Of a stretch of DNA of 64,000 nt, positions 38,989-48,877 are shown piece by piece; positions within the stretch are counted from its first letter, which is position 1; every line of letters starts with the position of its first letter. The notes below the pieces were generated by a model. The model worked only from the letters and a program-made list of their open reading frames with translations, was not told the origin of the DNA and made no database searches. Origin of the DNA: Verrucomicrobiota bacterium (GTDB lineage: Bacteria; Verrucomicrobiota; Verrucomicrobiia; Verrucomicrobiales; Akkermansiaceae); the NCBI GenBank assembly GCA_030835305.1, contig JAURPJ010000053.1:26941-90940 (forward strand), written 5' to 3'. Both the position numbers and the translations under genes were made by a program.

Positions 38989-39276
38989 TTAGGCAAGACG
39001 CTGATAGTGCTGAAGATGCACCGAGGAATTCAGGGTGAGGCGCGCCTTGATCTTCTCGATCACGTCACCTTCGGCTTCGAAGATGTAGTTCACGTAGTGG
39101 CCTCCATCGAGCTTGCGAGCGTTGTAAGCAAATTTCTTGCGGCCAAGTTGCTTGATTTCATCAAGCTTGGCACCTTCTTCTTCGAGCTCTTTTGAAACAC
39201 TGCTTACCAGATCATCAATGCTGGTCTCAGTCCCCTGGGCGTTCAGGACAATCAGGCCCTCGTACTTGCGATTCAT
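38989..39276 (-). CDS. rpsF: 30S ribosomal protein S6
   Basis: It is a small-subunit ribosomal protein, here of 95 residues from the ATG at 39276 (MNRKYEGLIVLNAQG). A longer frame beginning at 39447 runs inside pth and is rejected, because S6 proteins begin with this strand. The family features are YEGLIVL near 5-11, LGRKKFAYNARKLDGGHYVNYIFEA near 44-68, and the C-terminal HLQHYQRLA. Its first 50 nt overlap the 3' end of pth in another frame, so the two are translationally coupled. Confidence 0.93.
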   Translation of the reverse strand: MNRKYEGLIVLNAQGTETSIDDLVSSVSKELEEEGAKLDEIKQLGRKKFAYNARKLDGGHYVNYIFEAEGDVIEKIKARLTLNSSVHLQHYQRLA

Positions 39277-39865
39277 CTTCTTCCGTTGGTTTTTTCGGTT
39301 TTTTAGGAGTTCTGGTATTGAACTCGTTTGCGGCCTTTTCAAGCCCGCTGGAAAGCGCAAGCTGCACAGCATCGGCGGCTCTTGCAAGCGTGTTTTCAAC
39401 GAGTTCACGTTCGGCAACGACAAAGTTTCCCAGAACGTGTCCCACAAGCTGCTCGCTGGCGGCCCAACTTATGCCCAATTTCAGGCGTGCAAATTGATCG
39501 GTCGGAAGGTGGGCCAGCAGTGAGCGCACGCCGTTGTGCCCGCCGTGTCCCCCATTCATTCGAAACCGGAGGTTTCCAAGGGGCAGCGAGATGTCATCAA
39601 AAACAACGAGAATTTCCTCGGGCTGCCAACGAAAAAACCGAGCAAGCGAACCAATCGCGCGGCCACTTTCGTTCATGTAAGTTAAGGGTTGGACAAGCAA
39701 GGTGTCGCGCACTTTACAGGTCCGGGATTCCCACTTGTTTTCGAGCTGAAATTTTTGCCCAGCCCGATCTGCAAGAACATCAAGGACCCGAAACCCAATA
39801 TTGTGGCGGGTATTCAGGTATTTTTCGCCCGGGTTTCCGAGGCCAACGATGCATTTGAGGCTCAC
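39227..39865 (-). CDS. pth: Peptidyl-tRNA hydrolase
   Basis: It releases peptides from peptidyl-tRNA that drops off ribosomes. I start at the GTG at 39865 (VSLKCIVGLGNPG), since the conserved KCIVGLGNPG begins the fold and no in-frame ATG lies close by; the 212-residue protein is slightly longer than usual (about 190). Catalytic features are NTRHNIGF near 22-29 (His25), the FDDISLPLG loop near 96-104, and MNGGHGGHNGVRS near 109-121. The C-terminal tail after residue 175 is lysine/proline rich, and its coding end overlaps rpsF by 50 nt. It belongs to the rplY-pth-rpsF-ssb run. Confidence 0.93.
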   Translation of the reverse strand: MSLKCIVGLGNPGEKYLNTRHNIGFRVLDVLADRAGQKFQLENKWESRTCKVRDTLLVQPLTYMNESGRAIGSLARFFRWQPEEILVVFDDISLPLGNLRFRMNGGHGGHNGVRSLLAHLPTDQFARLKLGISWAASEQLVGHVLGNFVVAERELVENTLARAADAVQLALSSGLEKAANEFNTRTPKKPKKPTEEDESQVRGPDCPERPGD

Positions 39866-39959
39866 AACGTGGAAGGTAATGAATGTCGACACGAGCGCCA
39901 AAGAAAAACGCCCGGGCCGTGTGGCGCCGGACGTTTTGAAATGATTGCTTGAGCCAGGA

Positions 39960-40592
39960 TTACTCGGCTGGGGCCTCTTCGGCAGGAGCCTCGGCGCCTT
40001 CTTCCTCACCGGCCCCACCGGCAGACTTGGTCACACGGGACTCGTTGACAATCGCGACGAGAACGTCAGGAGCAAGAGTCGGCTCGACACCTTCGGGGAT
40101 GTCGAGGTCACCGATGGTCAAGGAGTCACCCACCTTGAGGTGCTCAATGTTCGCGTCAATTCTCTCGGGGAGGTCTTTCGGTGAACAGGAAATTTCAAGG
40201 TCACGGATGAGCTGCTCGATGATCCCACCGGCTTTGACCCCAACAGGCTCGCCGTGCAATTCAACAGGGATGCTTGCACTGATCTTCATTCCCTCCGTAA
40301 CGGCGAGGAAATCGGCGTGAACCAGGGCTCCGCTAAGCGCGTTGTGCTGGGTGGCCTGAAGGAAAGCAGTCTGGGATGCTCCGTCATCGATCTCAAGATC
40401 CACGAGGATACTCTCCGAGGCGCTGTGAGCCAGCATATCGGTTAGGGCCTTGGTATTGACCTTGATGTTGATGTTTTCCGAGCCCTTTCCGTAAACAACG
40501 GAGGGAATGTAGCCTTCCCGACGCATTTGCTTGAGGACACCGGATCCGGTGCGCTTGCGGGTTTCAGCCTTGAGAGTTTGGGTCTTCGCCAT
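39960..40592 (-). CDS. rplY: 50S ribosomal protein L25 (general stress protein Ctc form)
   Basis: It binds 5S rRNA in the large ribosomal subunit. The 210-residue protein is the two-domain Ctc/TL5 form: an L25 domain (about 1-95, with GYIPSVVYGKGSENINIKV) and a C-terminal beta domain (about 98-190, GEPVGVKAGGIIEQLIRDLEI), followed by an acidic alanine/glutamate-rich tail. It lies 50 nt after prs and 94 nt before pth, the common prs-rplY-pth order of many bacteria. Confidence 0.95.
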   Translation of the reverse strand: MAKTQTLKAETRKRTGSGVLKQMRREGYIPSVVYGKGSENINIKVNTKALTDMLAHSASESILVDLEIDDGASQTAFLQATQHNALSGALVHADFLAVTEGMKISASIPVELHGEPVGVKAGGIIEQLIRDLEISCSPKDLPERIDANIEHLKVGDSLTIGDLDIPEGVEPTLAPDVLVAIVNESRVTKSAGGAGEEEGAEAPAEEAPAE

Positions 40593-40642
40593 GGTTTGAA
40601 TGGGTTGATGATTCCGCGATGGGTGTCACGCGGGGCGGTTGG

Positions 40643-41605
40643 TTACACGGCGGGTGCGTCAATGTCAAAGAGAGAAGTGACAGATTTTCCATTATGAATG
40701 CTCTGAATGGCCTCTCCGAAGAGCTCGGCAATGGAAACCGGAGTCACTTTCCCTTGCTTGGTAACCGGCGTGGAATTGGTGGTGATGACCTCCTCGATGG
40801 CGGATTCCTCAATCCGCTGATGTCCTAGGGCACCGATGACGGCATGGGTCACGGCGGCAAAAATCCGGTTTGCGCCCTGCGCTTTCAAGATTTCAGCGGC
40901 AGCGCAGAGAGTCCCGGCAGTCTCTGTCATATCATCGACCAAGACAACATCACGACCCTCAACGTCACCAATGACCTGCATGGCTTCGACTTCGGTGGCG
41001 GAAACCCTGTGTTTTGCCACTATGGCGAGTCTCGCGCCTAGAGCATCGGAGTAGGCACGGGCCATTTTCACCCCGCCGACATCGGGCGAGACTACGGTGA
41101 GGTTTTCACAATTCTCGCCGAATCGATCGCGGAGTTCACGGATGATGATGGGCTTTCCGTACAGATGGTCGACGGGAATGTTGAAGAAGCCCTGGATCTG
41201 GGCGGCGTGGAGATCAAGGGTGACCACGCGGTCGACTCCAGCAGCGGAGAGGAGGTCGGCGACCAATTTTGCGGTAATGGGTACGCGGGGCTGGTCTTTA
41301 CGATCCTGGCGGGCGTATCCAAAGAATGGAATGACTGCGTTGATCCGACCGGCGCTGGCCCGCTTGGCGGCATCCACCATAATCATAAGCTCCATGAGGT
41401 TATGATTGGTGGGCGGACAGGTCGGCTGAATGATGTAAACGTCCTCGCCACGAATATTTTCGTTGATTTTGACGAAAGTCTCGCCGTCGGGAAACGCGGT
41501 CACACTCACGTCGGCAAGAGGGCAATCGAGAGAAGTCGCGATGTCGGCTGCGAGGGCGTGATGGGCGGTGCCCGAGAAGAGTTTCATGCCGAAATTTGGA
41601 GTCAT
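40643..41605 (-). CDS. prs: Ribose-phosphate pyrophosphokinase
   Basis: It makes PRPP from ribose 5-phosphate and ATP for nucleotide, histidine and NAD synthesis. The 320-residue protein has the family length. Family features are FVKINENIRGEDVYIIQPT near 44-62, FGYARQDRK near 94-102, TLDLHAAQIQGFF near 131-143, and the PRPP loop DVVLVDDMTETAGTL near 221-235. The start could also be the second methionine (MKLFSGTAHH, 18 nt in), which fits the family N-terminus better. It lies only 12 nt after the O-antigen ligase-like gene, so it is probably read from the exopolysaccharide operon. Confidence 0.96.
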   Translation of the reverse strand: MTPNFGMKLFSGTAHHALAADIATSLDCPLADVSVTAFPDGETFVKINENIRGEDVYIIQPTCPPTNHNLMELMIMVDAAKRASAGRINAVIPFFGYARQDRKDQPRVPITAKLVADLLSAAGVDRVVTLDLHAAQIQGFFNIPVDHLYGKPIIIRELRDRFGENCENLTVVSPDVGGVKMARAYSDALGARLAIVAKHRVSATEVEAMQVIGDVEGRDVVLVDDMTETAGTLCAAAEILKAQGANRIFAAVTHAVIGALGHQRIEESAIEEVITTNSTPVTKQGKVTPVSIAELFGEAIQSIHNGKSVTSLFDIDAPAV

Positions 41606-41617
41606 CTGGGGAAAGGC

Positions 41618-43834
41618 TTAACGGGTTGCCGGATCGGAATCAAGGACGGCTTCCCGCTGGATTGCTTCCTGAATCTGTTCTTCGGTCAGCTCGGCAGGCA
41701 TGTATTGCCCGCCCTCGAGAGCCTCCACATAAAATTTGAGTCGCTTCATTTCAGCCTCCCAGCGAGGGTCCTTGCCCCTGATGAGCTTCTCGGACAGCTG
41801 ATATCGGCGCCGGGCCTCGAGGAAAAGGGCGAGGGCCAGTTCCGGGTTACGCGGTTTGGCGTTGATCCAGATATAATTGCCCTGCTGGAAGATGGCTCTA
41901 CCCTCGTAATAGTTGATCCAGGCCTGGATGGCTTCCCGAATCTCTTTTTCTTCACTTAGCTCCCTGGATGGCTCTAAAATTTCGCGCCGTTTTAGGATGC
42001 GGGACTCTGCTTCGCGAAGAAGAGTCAGCGCACTTGTCTCATTGTCAGACTTCAAGGCTTGCAAAAATGAACTTCTGGCAGCGTGGAAGTAAGGACGCAA
42101 CTTGAGCTCTCTGGCCCAGATCAGCTTCATCGCCTTCCGATGGCCTTCTTCTGCGACAGCGTGATTACCAAGGGCATCTTCCACTCTGGGAAGGCCGGCC
42201 AAAGCTGCAGAGAAATTTGGATTGAATTCCAATGCCCGCTCAAAGGCCTCTTTCGCCCGCAGATTAAATTTCTCCGCCAAAGCAGGATCTTTTTTCTGCG
42301 AAGCAACATTCGCTTCAATCATCGCCCGGCGAGCCAGGACCTCAAAAGATTTAGGGTCCCACGAACGTTCCCCCGCTTCTTCCATGATATCCAGCCCGAC
42401 GAAAATTTCCTCGACAGACCTCGCATGGGTCAGCTCTTCTTTCGCCTCTTGGGAAAGCAAATATCCCTTTGAAAAATTTACTCCTAAGAACACCAAAGCA
42501 GTGGAGGTCGCCAAGCCCCCGGCACCAATCAACAAACCACCGGGACGGAAGCCTTGATGATTTTTAAAGCTTGCGCCCGATCGACTTGCTAGAATCGCGA
42601 GCTGGAAGGCACAAAGAGCCACACATGCCGGAAAGTGGAAAATGAAGCTAAAATAGGACTGGCAGAGCATCGCGACCAAACCGCCGGCCGCTCCCAACTG
42701 CCAAACCGACAGTCCCGAATCACGATTGTCTCCCTCCGCCAGATTCATGACCCCCAAAATTCCATGCATGAAAAATAGAACGAGAACGAGCACAAACCCC
42801 ACCAGCCCGTAATCGGAAAGAAGTTGAACAAACTCATTGTGCGCGAATTCAGGGTCTCCCATCCAAAGCGGCAAGGTATCGGGATCCCATTTTTCAAGAC
42901 CGCGATACGAAAAGGCCCGGGCACCTCCCCCAACGACCGGAGAGTCGAGGAAGATTTCAAATCCCATTTGCTGAAAGGCCACCCGGCCTCCGTCGTGCAC
43001 CTCACGACTTGGCGTGTAGTTTACCTCCTGCTCAATCTGCTCCACCCGCTTGTCGGTGATTTTCTGAACCATCCAGACCGAGCTGACAATCCCGGCCACC
43101 CCGAGCAAGACCACCATGATCGATACAATCCCCGCGAACTTGCTGCGACGTTGCTTTAAATAGAGAACCACAAGGACCATCCAAAAGGTCCCCCCCACCA
43201 CAAATGAAACCCACCCACCGCGGGATTGACTTATAAGAAGGCTGGCGATCAACCCGGCACTCAAAAGGGCGCACGCAACCCGGGCCGCCAGATTCTTCCC
43301 AAAAAAAGCGTAAGAGAGAAAGAAAAAGACCGTGCCATTTAGAAATGAGGCAAAAGCATTGTAGTGCGCAAATAATCCGATGGTGTAGCCCCCGTCTTCA
43401 CCAGCTGGTATCCACAAATAAAAAGGGTCTTCCAAAATTGATTGAGAAATTGCCAGCCCCACGTTCGCAAGAGCCAGAATGGCCAGAAGAAAAAACCAAA
43501 AAACCCGCGCTCCCTTTCCGGCAGACACCACCGCGAGATAAATCCCAATGGCCGAAAAAACGAGCGCCACGTCGTGAAAAGCCAAACCAATCGGACCACC
43601 TGCGAGGGCACGAACGACAAAATAAGCCGCCCCGAGAAGTGACAGAATGGTTAGCCAGGGGCGGCTGCCCTGCGCAGGGGCAGCCACTCGCAAAATCGAG
43701 ACAAGGAACACGGCCACGCCAAGCCCCAAAAGCCCGATCCCGCTGCGGTTGGTAATCAAATCGATTCCGGTCGCGGCAATCACCACAAAAAAAACGGCAC
43801 CCAGTCCCGGGGCTAAATTGGACAATTTATTCAT
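41618..43834 (-). CDS. O-antigen ligase/polymerase-like membrane protein with TPR-like C-terminus
   Basis: The 738-residue protein has about twelve membrane spans in residues 1-480. The large extracytoplasmic loop typical of Wzy/WaaL proteins contains YTPSREVHDGGRVAFQQMGFEIFLDSPVVGGG-like sequence near 270-300. The C-terminal 250 residues form a TPR-like helical region. Such proteins polymerise or ligate exopolysaccharide repeat units in the outer leaflet of the inner membrane. Its start overlaps the sugar transferase stop by 4 nt (ATGA). The position after the exosortase, EpsI and sugar transferase genes fits polymerisation of the associated exopolysaccharide. Confidence 0.82.
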   Translation of the reverse strand: MNKLSNLAPGLGAVFFVVIAATGIDLITNRSGIGLLGLGVAVFLVSILRVAAPAQGSRPWLTILSLLGAAYFVVRALAGGPIGLAFHDVALVFSAIGIYLAVVSAGKGARVFWFFLLAILALANVGLAISQSILEDPFYLWIPAGEDGGYTIGLFAHYNAFASFLNGTVFFFLSYAFFGKNLAARVACALLSAGLIASLLISQSRGGWVSFVVGGTFWMVLVVLYLKQRRSKFAGIVSIMVVLLGVAGIVSSVWMVQKITDKRVEQIEQEVNYTPSREVHDGGRVAFQQMGFEIFLDSPVVGGGARAFSYRGLEKWDPDTLPLWMGDPEFAHNEFVQLLSDYGLVGFVLVLVLFFMHGILGVMNLAEGDNRDSGLSVWQLGAAGGLVAMLCQSYFSFIFHFPACVALCAFQLAILASRSGASFKNHQGFRPGGLLIGAGGLATSTALVFLGVNFSKGYLLSQEAKEELTHARSVEEIFVGLDIMEEAGERSWDPKSFEVLARRAMIEANVASQKKDPALAEKFNLRAKEAFERALEFNPNFSAALAGLPRVEDALGNHAVAEEGHRKAMKLIWARELKLRPYFHAARSSFLQALKSDNETSALTLLREAESRILKRREILEPSRELSEEKEIREAIQAWINYYEGRAIFQQGNYIWINAKPRNPELALALFLEARRRYQLSEKLIRGKDPRWEAEMKRLKFYVEALEGGQYMPAELTEEQIQEAIQREAVLDSDPATR

Positions 43835-45240
43835 CGTGCTCCTTTGCTAAACAGAACCGCCGGAACGGTCTTGATCAATATTCTAAAATCCTCCCAGATG
43901 GACCATCGGTCAATGTATGCGACATCAAGTTTCACCCACTCATCGAAATCGGTAATATCACTCCGGCCACTGATCTGCCAGAGACAGGTGACTCCGGGCT
44001 TCATGCTCAAACGGCGGCGATGCGATGATTTTTCGATCGCCTCAATCTCATGGAGGGGGAGAGGGCGGGGCCCGACTAAACTCATTTCGCCTCTCAGCAC
44101 GTTGATCATCTGGGGAAGTTCATCGATGCTGAATTTTCGCAAAAATTTCCCGAAAGGAAAGATCCGCGGGTCGAATGCCAGCTTGAAGGCTGGGCCATCC
44201 ACTTCGTTCCCGTGCTCCTCCTTAATTTCTTCCAGCATGCGTTCGGCGTCCGGCACCATGGTGCGAAATTTGTAGATTCGGAACGGCTTCCCATAAAGAC
44301 CGGCACGCTGCTGGGCAAAAATTACCGGGGCACCCGGGCTCGCGAGCTTGATCCCAATAATCGCAGCGAACCAAAAGGGAGCGCCAAAAACCACAAGCGC
44401 CAGCGCTCCAAAAACGTCGACAAGCTTCTTGGTAAAAAGCTGCCACGAGAGCTCGGGAGTGGATCGGAATACCAACATCGGTCGACCACCCACCGCATCA
44501 AAGCTGGGCCTGGCAACCTGGGTCCTCAGAAAAGTGGCCCCAATCCAAGCTTCAACTCCCTGCACCTCGCAGGTCTCGACCGCCTGCGCAACGCGCCCGA
44601 ATTCCGCGTGGCCGGTCAGGAAAACGACCCGATGGACCGATTCCTTTTTGATCAGCTCGTCCAACTCATCAATCGCTCTGACTTCGAGATCGAAGTGTTC
44701 CACAATTTTCCAGGTCTCCAAAACACCGGACTCCAAGTCCTCAAGAAACGCTGCCGTTTCCTCGGTTGTTCCCGCAAGCACAACCCGCTCAAGATATCCT
44801 TCCGACGCTGCTCGCGACCGGATAAACCGGGTCGTCACACGACTTCGAAACCACAAAAGAATCGAGCTAAACAAAAGCCCGGAGCCTAGAACCAGGCGCC
44901 TTGTTTCCGGGTATTTTCCAAAGACCACAACCAACGTGATGATTAAGATCACGGTGAGCATCCCTCGGAAAAGTATACTGACGCTCTGGAATCTCTGTCT
45001 CGAAAGCAAGCGATCGTAAAATCCGAAACGCTCCAGCACGAGCGGCGTGAGAGGCACCACAATAAAAATGACCCAGGTCATCAGCTCCAGGCCGTGTTCA
45101 CTGGACGGAGACATTCCAAGCAGCTGCCTGATCGGTCCACGAATCGCGGCAGCAATTACAAATCCCAACCAGACCAGAAATGCATCACAAATCTGGAGAG
45201 CCTGAATTGAAAAGTGCTGCTTGGCGCCCCGTTCTCTCAT
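43831..45240 (-). CDS. Undecaprenyl-phosphate sugar phosphotransferase (exopolysaccharide initiating enzyme)
   Basis: The 469-residue membrane protein starts exopolysaccharide synthesis by moving a sugar phosphate onto undecaprenyl phosphate. It has four N-terminal spans (to about 125), a CoA-binding-like middle domain (about 140-250), and the bacterial sugar transferase domain (about 270-465). Hallmarks are FAQQRAGLYGKPFRIYKFRTM near 310-330, FLRKFSIDELPQMINVLRGEMSLVGPRP near 370-397, and KPGVTCLWQISGR near 418-430. It overlaps the neighbouring genes by 4 nt at both ends. The sugar transferred is unknown. Confidence 0.93.
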   Translation of the reverse strand: MRERGAKQHFSIQALQICDAFLVWLGFVIAAAIRGPIRQLLGMSPSSEHGLELMTWVIFIVVPLTPLVLERFGFYDRLLSRQRFQSVSILFRGMLTVILIITLVVVFGKYPETRRLVLGSGLLFSSILLWFRSRVTTRFIRSRAASEGYLERVVLAGTTEETAAFLEDLESGVLETWKIVEHFDLEVRAIDELDELIKKESVHRVVFLTGHAEFGRVAQAVETCEVQGVEAWIGATFLRTQVARPSFDAVGGRPMLVFRSTPELSWQLFTKKLVDVFGALALVVFGAPFWFAAIIGIKLASPGAPVIFAQQRAGLYGKPFRIYKFRTMVPDAERMLEEIKEEHGNEVDGPAFKLAFDPRIFPFGKFLRKFSIDELPQMINVLRGEMSLVGPRPLPLHEIEAIEKSSHRRRLSMKPGVTCLWQISGRSDITDFDEWVKLDVAYIDRWSIWEDFRILIKTVPAVLFSKGAR

Positions 45241-46031
45241 GATCCAATAGTTTTCCCATTCGTCAGCGATTCATCATATCCCTTGCCAGGCTCCGAGATC
45301 ACGATTGGAAGGAGCAGCTTGAGGAAGGATTGGATATGGGCCTCGGTTTGCTTTTCATCGAGCTCCGCTCCCGGTTCAAATCGTAAGCGCTGGTCACGAT
45401 GTTTCTTGGTCACGAAGGAAGAAAAGGTGGCATAGGCCCACCTCTGGTCATAACCCTTAAGTAGCCGGTCTTTGATATCCTCGCCGGTGCGCTCATAATG
45501 ACCGGAGACAATTTTCTCATGCCCGAAGAAGGTATAGTAGAACACTCTCCAGATATAAGCCTTTTCTCCATTCGGAAGAACAACGTCTTCGTGGTCACCC
45601 TCCTCATTTTTCCGAAGCAGGACGCGGCGGCATAAGATTTCCTTCACCGGCAAAGCCTCGCCGTTAGGAAGGAGTCCTTCCCATACGTGACGTTTCTGGG
45701 CCATGAATTGCCACCCTTGGGCATCAAGACAAACCTCGGGACGGTGGATACTCTGGCTAAGATTCTTTCCGGAAAAAACGATAGATGCCCGGATTGAAGG
45801 AAGTATTCCGTCCTGATCCTCGTAGCGCATTCGCTCAAATTCCGTATCCTGGGCAAGTTTTTTCTTCTCGGCGGTTCCGGGTTCCTCGGGTTTACCCACC
45901 CAGTTCCCAATCCTCTCGGGAAGGCTCTTGGCAAGTCGGGAAGGCTTCATTCCTGGGCGATCGGGAAACCCTAAGACAGCGCCCGCAAAAACGGCAACCA
46001 CAAGGCTCAGTATGACGAGTCGCTTCTTCAT
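45237..46031 (-). CDS. Exosortase-associated EpsI-like protein (DUF3485)
   Basis: The 264-residue protein has one N-terminal membrane segment (residues 5-21) and the DUF3485/EpsI domain. It contains the conserved H-RPEVCLDAQGWQ near 103-114 and a YTFFGHEKI region. EpsI proteins accompany exosortases in PEP-CTERM/exopolysaccharide loci and are sometimes fused to them. Their exact role is unsettled, but they are needed for exopolysaccharide production in some species. The gene overlaps both the exosortase gene and the sugar transferase gene by 4 nt, so it is expressed with them. Confidence 0.85.
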   Translation of the reverse strand: MKKRLVILSLVVAVFAGAVLGFPDRPGMKPSRLAKSLPERIGNWVGKPEEPGTAEKKKLAQDTEFERMRYEDQDGILPSIRASIVFSGKNLSQSIHRPEVCLDAQGWQFMAQKRHVWEGLLPNGEALPVKEILCRRVLLRKNEEGDHEDVVLPNGEKAYIWRVFYYTFFGHEKIVSGHYERTGEDIKDRLLKGYDQRWAYATFSSFVTKKHRDQRLRFEPGAELDEKQTEAHIQSFLKLLLPIVISEPGKGYDESLTNGKTIGS

Positions 46032-47020
46032 GAGGTTGCCTCTCCTTTCACCACCTTGACGGATGTTTTGACGCTTCGCTTCACCCGTTTGCGTCGCTTC
46101 TCCTTAAAATTAAGGAGGTAGTCGATCAGATAAAGGCCGGAGAGGGCGATCGGGAAAAAGATCAGCAGGCCCGCCCAGTCATGCCAGGTTCCCGTGCCAA
46201 AGTTTCCAAAGCCAAAGTTGGCCAGAACGATGATGGTGAAAATTCTCAGAAAATTACCGATAATCGCCAAAGGGAGCGCCGAGGCGAACAAGACGGCCTT
46301 CTTCCAAAGTGGTTTCTGGGTGTAGTTGGCGTAAACTGCCGCGATCATGGTCAGAGCCATCAACGAACGAATGCCACTACAACCCTCGGCTACTTTCATG
46401 CTGCTACCCTTGATGAAAATATCTGCTCCGGAGTTAACCAAATCCATTCCAACGAAAGTCCCAAAATTGTAGCAGGATTTCACAATCAAGGTTTGCAGAC
46501 TACCGGTCAGAATGGCTTCGAGTCCCGGCACCGGAATCGAAAACCAGAGAAAAAAGGAAGGGAAAATGACGTGCCTGGCAATCCGGAAACCGAAAAGGTA
46601 ATAGGTAAAACCAATCACGACAAATGGAGCTCCTATGATTGCCAATCGCGGTTGAATCGTCCGCATCGATACCAGGAAAAAGAACAGGCCCAGCAAGAGA
46701 ATGGGCAGCCCCATGTAAGAGGGCTGCGCACTGATCCTCTTGGTCTTTTGAAAGGCCATCCATATCATCACCCCGAAAGCCACCGGGACAAAGCGACCGT
46801 GAAAAAAATTGTTGTCATTATTGCAAGCAAACCAGGTCCAACCCGCGAGGCTTTTACCGACCGCAGTAGGATAGGCGGGGTAAACAAAATAGATCAGGCT
46901 CAGAACCCCGAGAGCTCCAAATCCCATTGCCCGCACCGGCAGGGGCAGATCCTTGATGCCCGAAAGCGTCATCCGCCCTTGAATGGGACTTTCGGAGGCT
47001 TGCTTCGAATCACTCATCAC
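46028..47020 (-). CDS. Exosortase (EpsH family)
   Basis: The 330-residue integral membrane transpeptidase-like enzyme should process PEP-CTERM proteins. About eight spans are visible, and the catalytic triad of the family is intact: Cys214 in AEGCSGIRSL, Arg259 in GNFLRI, and His280 in GTWHDW. A basic tail ends the protein. Likely substrates in this window are the PEP-CTERM protein at 28310 and the 56-residue protein at 48878. It heads the overlapping gene run that continues with EpsI, the sugar transferase and the O-antigen ligase-like gene, the usual exosortase/exopolysaccharide arrangement. The subtype is not assigned. Confidence 0.93.
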   Translation of the reverse strand: MMSDSKQASESPIQGRMTLSGIKDLPLPVRAMGFGALGVLSLIYFVYPAYPTAVGKSLAGWTWFACNNDNNFFHGRFVPVAFGVMIWMAFQKTKRISAQPSYMGLPILLLGLFFFLVSMRTIQPRLAIIGAPFVVIGFTYYLFGFRIARHVIFPSFFLWFSIPVPGLEAILTGSLQTLIVKSCYNFGTFVGMDLVNSGADIFIKGSSMKVAEGCSGIRSLMALTMIAAVYANYTQKPLWKKAVLFASALPLAIIGNFLRIFTIIVLANFGFGNFGTGTWHDWAGLLIFFPIALSGLYLIDYLLNFKEKRRKRVKRSVKTSVKVVKGEATS

Positions 47021-47070
47021 AGTGGGATTAACAGCATTCTCTGGCCTTTCAGCAAGGGAAAAGGGGGCTC

Positions 47071-48759
47071 TTACCCCTTCCGGTCACGGTCGACTTTAAA
47101 CGATCTTCCGCGGAGTTTTGCATTCTTGAGACCAGTGATGACATCCCCCGCAATCTCCTCACTGACATCCACCAGGGTGTGCTTGGGAAAGATTGTGATT
47201 TTACCAAGCGAGCCATCCGGCACTTCGCATTCCCGGTAGATCATTCCGGCGATATCGCCCGGCTTGATATGCTGGGCTTTGCCAATGTTCATGAACAAGC
47301 AGACCATTCCCTTGGAATTGTTTCGCTCCGGCCTCCATTTACGGTCGCGCTCCAGCCGTTCCGGGCGCTCCTTGCGGTCGCGCTTTTCATCCCGCCAGCT
47401 CGAGCGCTGCTTTTCGTTGGCAAACGCCTCCTTCTGCTTGTCTTCGGCAATGAACTCGCCTTCCCGCGTCGTTGATTCACGCAGCAAGGTGAAAGCCGCA
47501 TTGGCAATATCGGTGGCGGTGTGTCCCTGCTCCAGAAGCCGGTCCAGATAGCCCTGGTAATCGCCGACTTTTCCGGTCTCCAATCGTTCCTGGATCATCT
47601 GGAAAAGTTTGTCCGCACGCTTGCCTTCAACCTGCTCCTGACTCGGCACTCTCTCGCGACGAATGCTCTGGCGGGTGTATTTTTCGATCGTCTGGAGGCG
47701 GTAAATGTCGCGACCAAAAACAAAGCTGACCGCCCGGCCCGAACGTCCGGCCCTGCCCGTCCGGCCGATCCGGTGAACATAATCCTCCGGATCGTGGGGA
47801 ATTTCATAGTTCACCACCAAATCGATGTCGTCCACATCCAGGCCGCGCGCCGCCACGTCAGTTGCGACCAGAATCTCAATCGTACTCTCCCGGAACCTCG
47901 CGAGAACCCGCTCGCGCATCTGCTGGGTCATGTCGCCGTGCAAGCGATCGGCGGCATAGCCCCTGGCCAACAAGCCCTCGGTCACCTCGTCAACCAAGCG
48001 CTTGGTATTACAAAAGACTACCGCAAGCCGGGGAGGATCAATGTCGAGCACCCGGGAAAGCACCTCCACCTTCGACCGCTGTCGAACTTCGTAGCACGAC
48101 TGATCGATGGCATCGACCGTGAGCGACCTACGCTCGATTTCGATGGTCTCGGGGTTTTTCCCGAAATTGTCAATCAAACGGCTGACGCGACGATTCATCG
48201 TCGCGGAAAAAAACATCGTTTGGCGATCCCCGGGCAGCGCCGCCAGCAGCTCCTCCATCTCCTCCTGAAAGCCCATGTCCAACATACGATCGGCCTCGTC
48301 AAGAATGACCGTCTTTATATTGCGCGGGTCAAAACTGCGGCGCTTCAGGTGATCTAATAAACGACCCGGCGTTCCCACCACGACGTGAGCTCCCTTGCGC
48401 AGTCCTTTCAGCTGGCGATCAATCGGCGTCCCGCCATAGACAGGAAGGGCGCGCAAGCCCTTGATTTTGCAACCCAACCGAAACACCTCTTCACAGACCT
48501 GCACCGCGAGCTCGCGGGTCGGGCAAACGATCAAAGCCTGGGGTTCGGCAAGATGCGGATCAATTCCGGCCAGAGTGGGGAGGGCAAATGCCGCCGTTTT
48601 TCCAGAACCGGTTTGTGAAAGCCCAATGAGATCCTTCCCCTTCAAAGCGAGCGGAATGGTCTTGGCTTGAATCGGAGAAGGGCTTTCGAAACCCATGTCA
48701 AGCACGGCGGAAAGGAGAACATCGGGGAGGCCGAGATCGGCAAACATAGGGGTATCCAT
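47071..48759 (-). CDS. DEAD-box RNA helicase with DbpA-type RNA-binding C-terminus
   Basis: The 562-residue protein has all DEAD-box motifs: Q motif near 24-32, [11 protein letters not shown] near 53-63, [23 protein letters not shown] near 152-159, FFSATMN near 182-188, and [13 protein letters not shown] near 331-343. A charged low-complexity region (about 440-480) leads to a small RNA-binding domain (about 485-560, with [20 protein letters not shown]) like that of DbpA/CsdA. Such enzymes unwind short RNA duplexes in ribosome assembly and cold adaptation. It lies 50 nt upstream of the exosortase gene on the same strand; whether they share a transcript is open. Confidence 0.95.
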   Translation of the reverse strand: MDTPMFADLGLPDVLLSAVLDMGFESPSPIQAKTIPLALKGKDLIGLSQTGSGKTAAFALPTLAGIDPHLAEPQALIVCPTRELAVQVCEEVFRLGCKIKGLRALPVYGGTPIDRQLKGLRKGAHVVVGTPGRLLDHLKRRSFDPRNIKTVILDEADRMLDMGFQEEMEELLAALPGDRQTMFFSATMNRRVSRLIDNFGKNPETIEIERRSLTVDAIDQSCYEVRQRSKVEVLSRVLDIDPPRLAVVFCNTKRLVDEVTEGLLARGYAADRLHGDMTQQMRERVLARFRESTIEILVATDVAARGLDVDDIDLVVNYEIPHDPEDYVHRIGRTGRAGRSGRAVSFVFGRDIYRLQTIEKYTRQSIRRERVPSQEQVEGKRADKLFQMIQERLETGKVGDYQGYLDRLLEQGHTATDIANAAFTLLRESTTREGEFIAEDKQKEAFANEKQRSSWRDEKRDRKERPERLERDRKWRPERNNSKGMVCLFMNIGKAQHIKPGDIAGMIYRECEVPDGSLGKITIFPKHTLVDVSEEIAGDVITGLKNAKLRGRSFKVDRDRKG

Positions 48760-48877
48760 GGCGTATCAATGAGCGTTCGGCACCAGAGGCAACGGGCGCT
48801 TGGGAAGACCCGCGCAATCTCAGGGTTTTCCTGAATATGCAAGCCATAAACGAAAGTTCCGCGCGAGGATCACTTCG

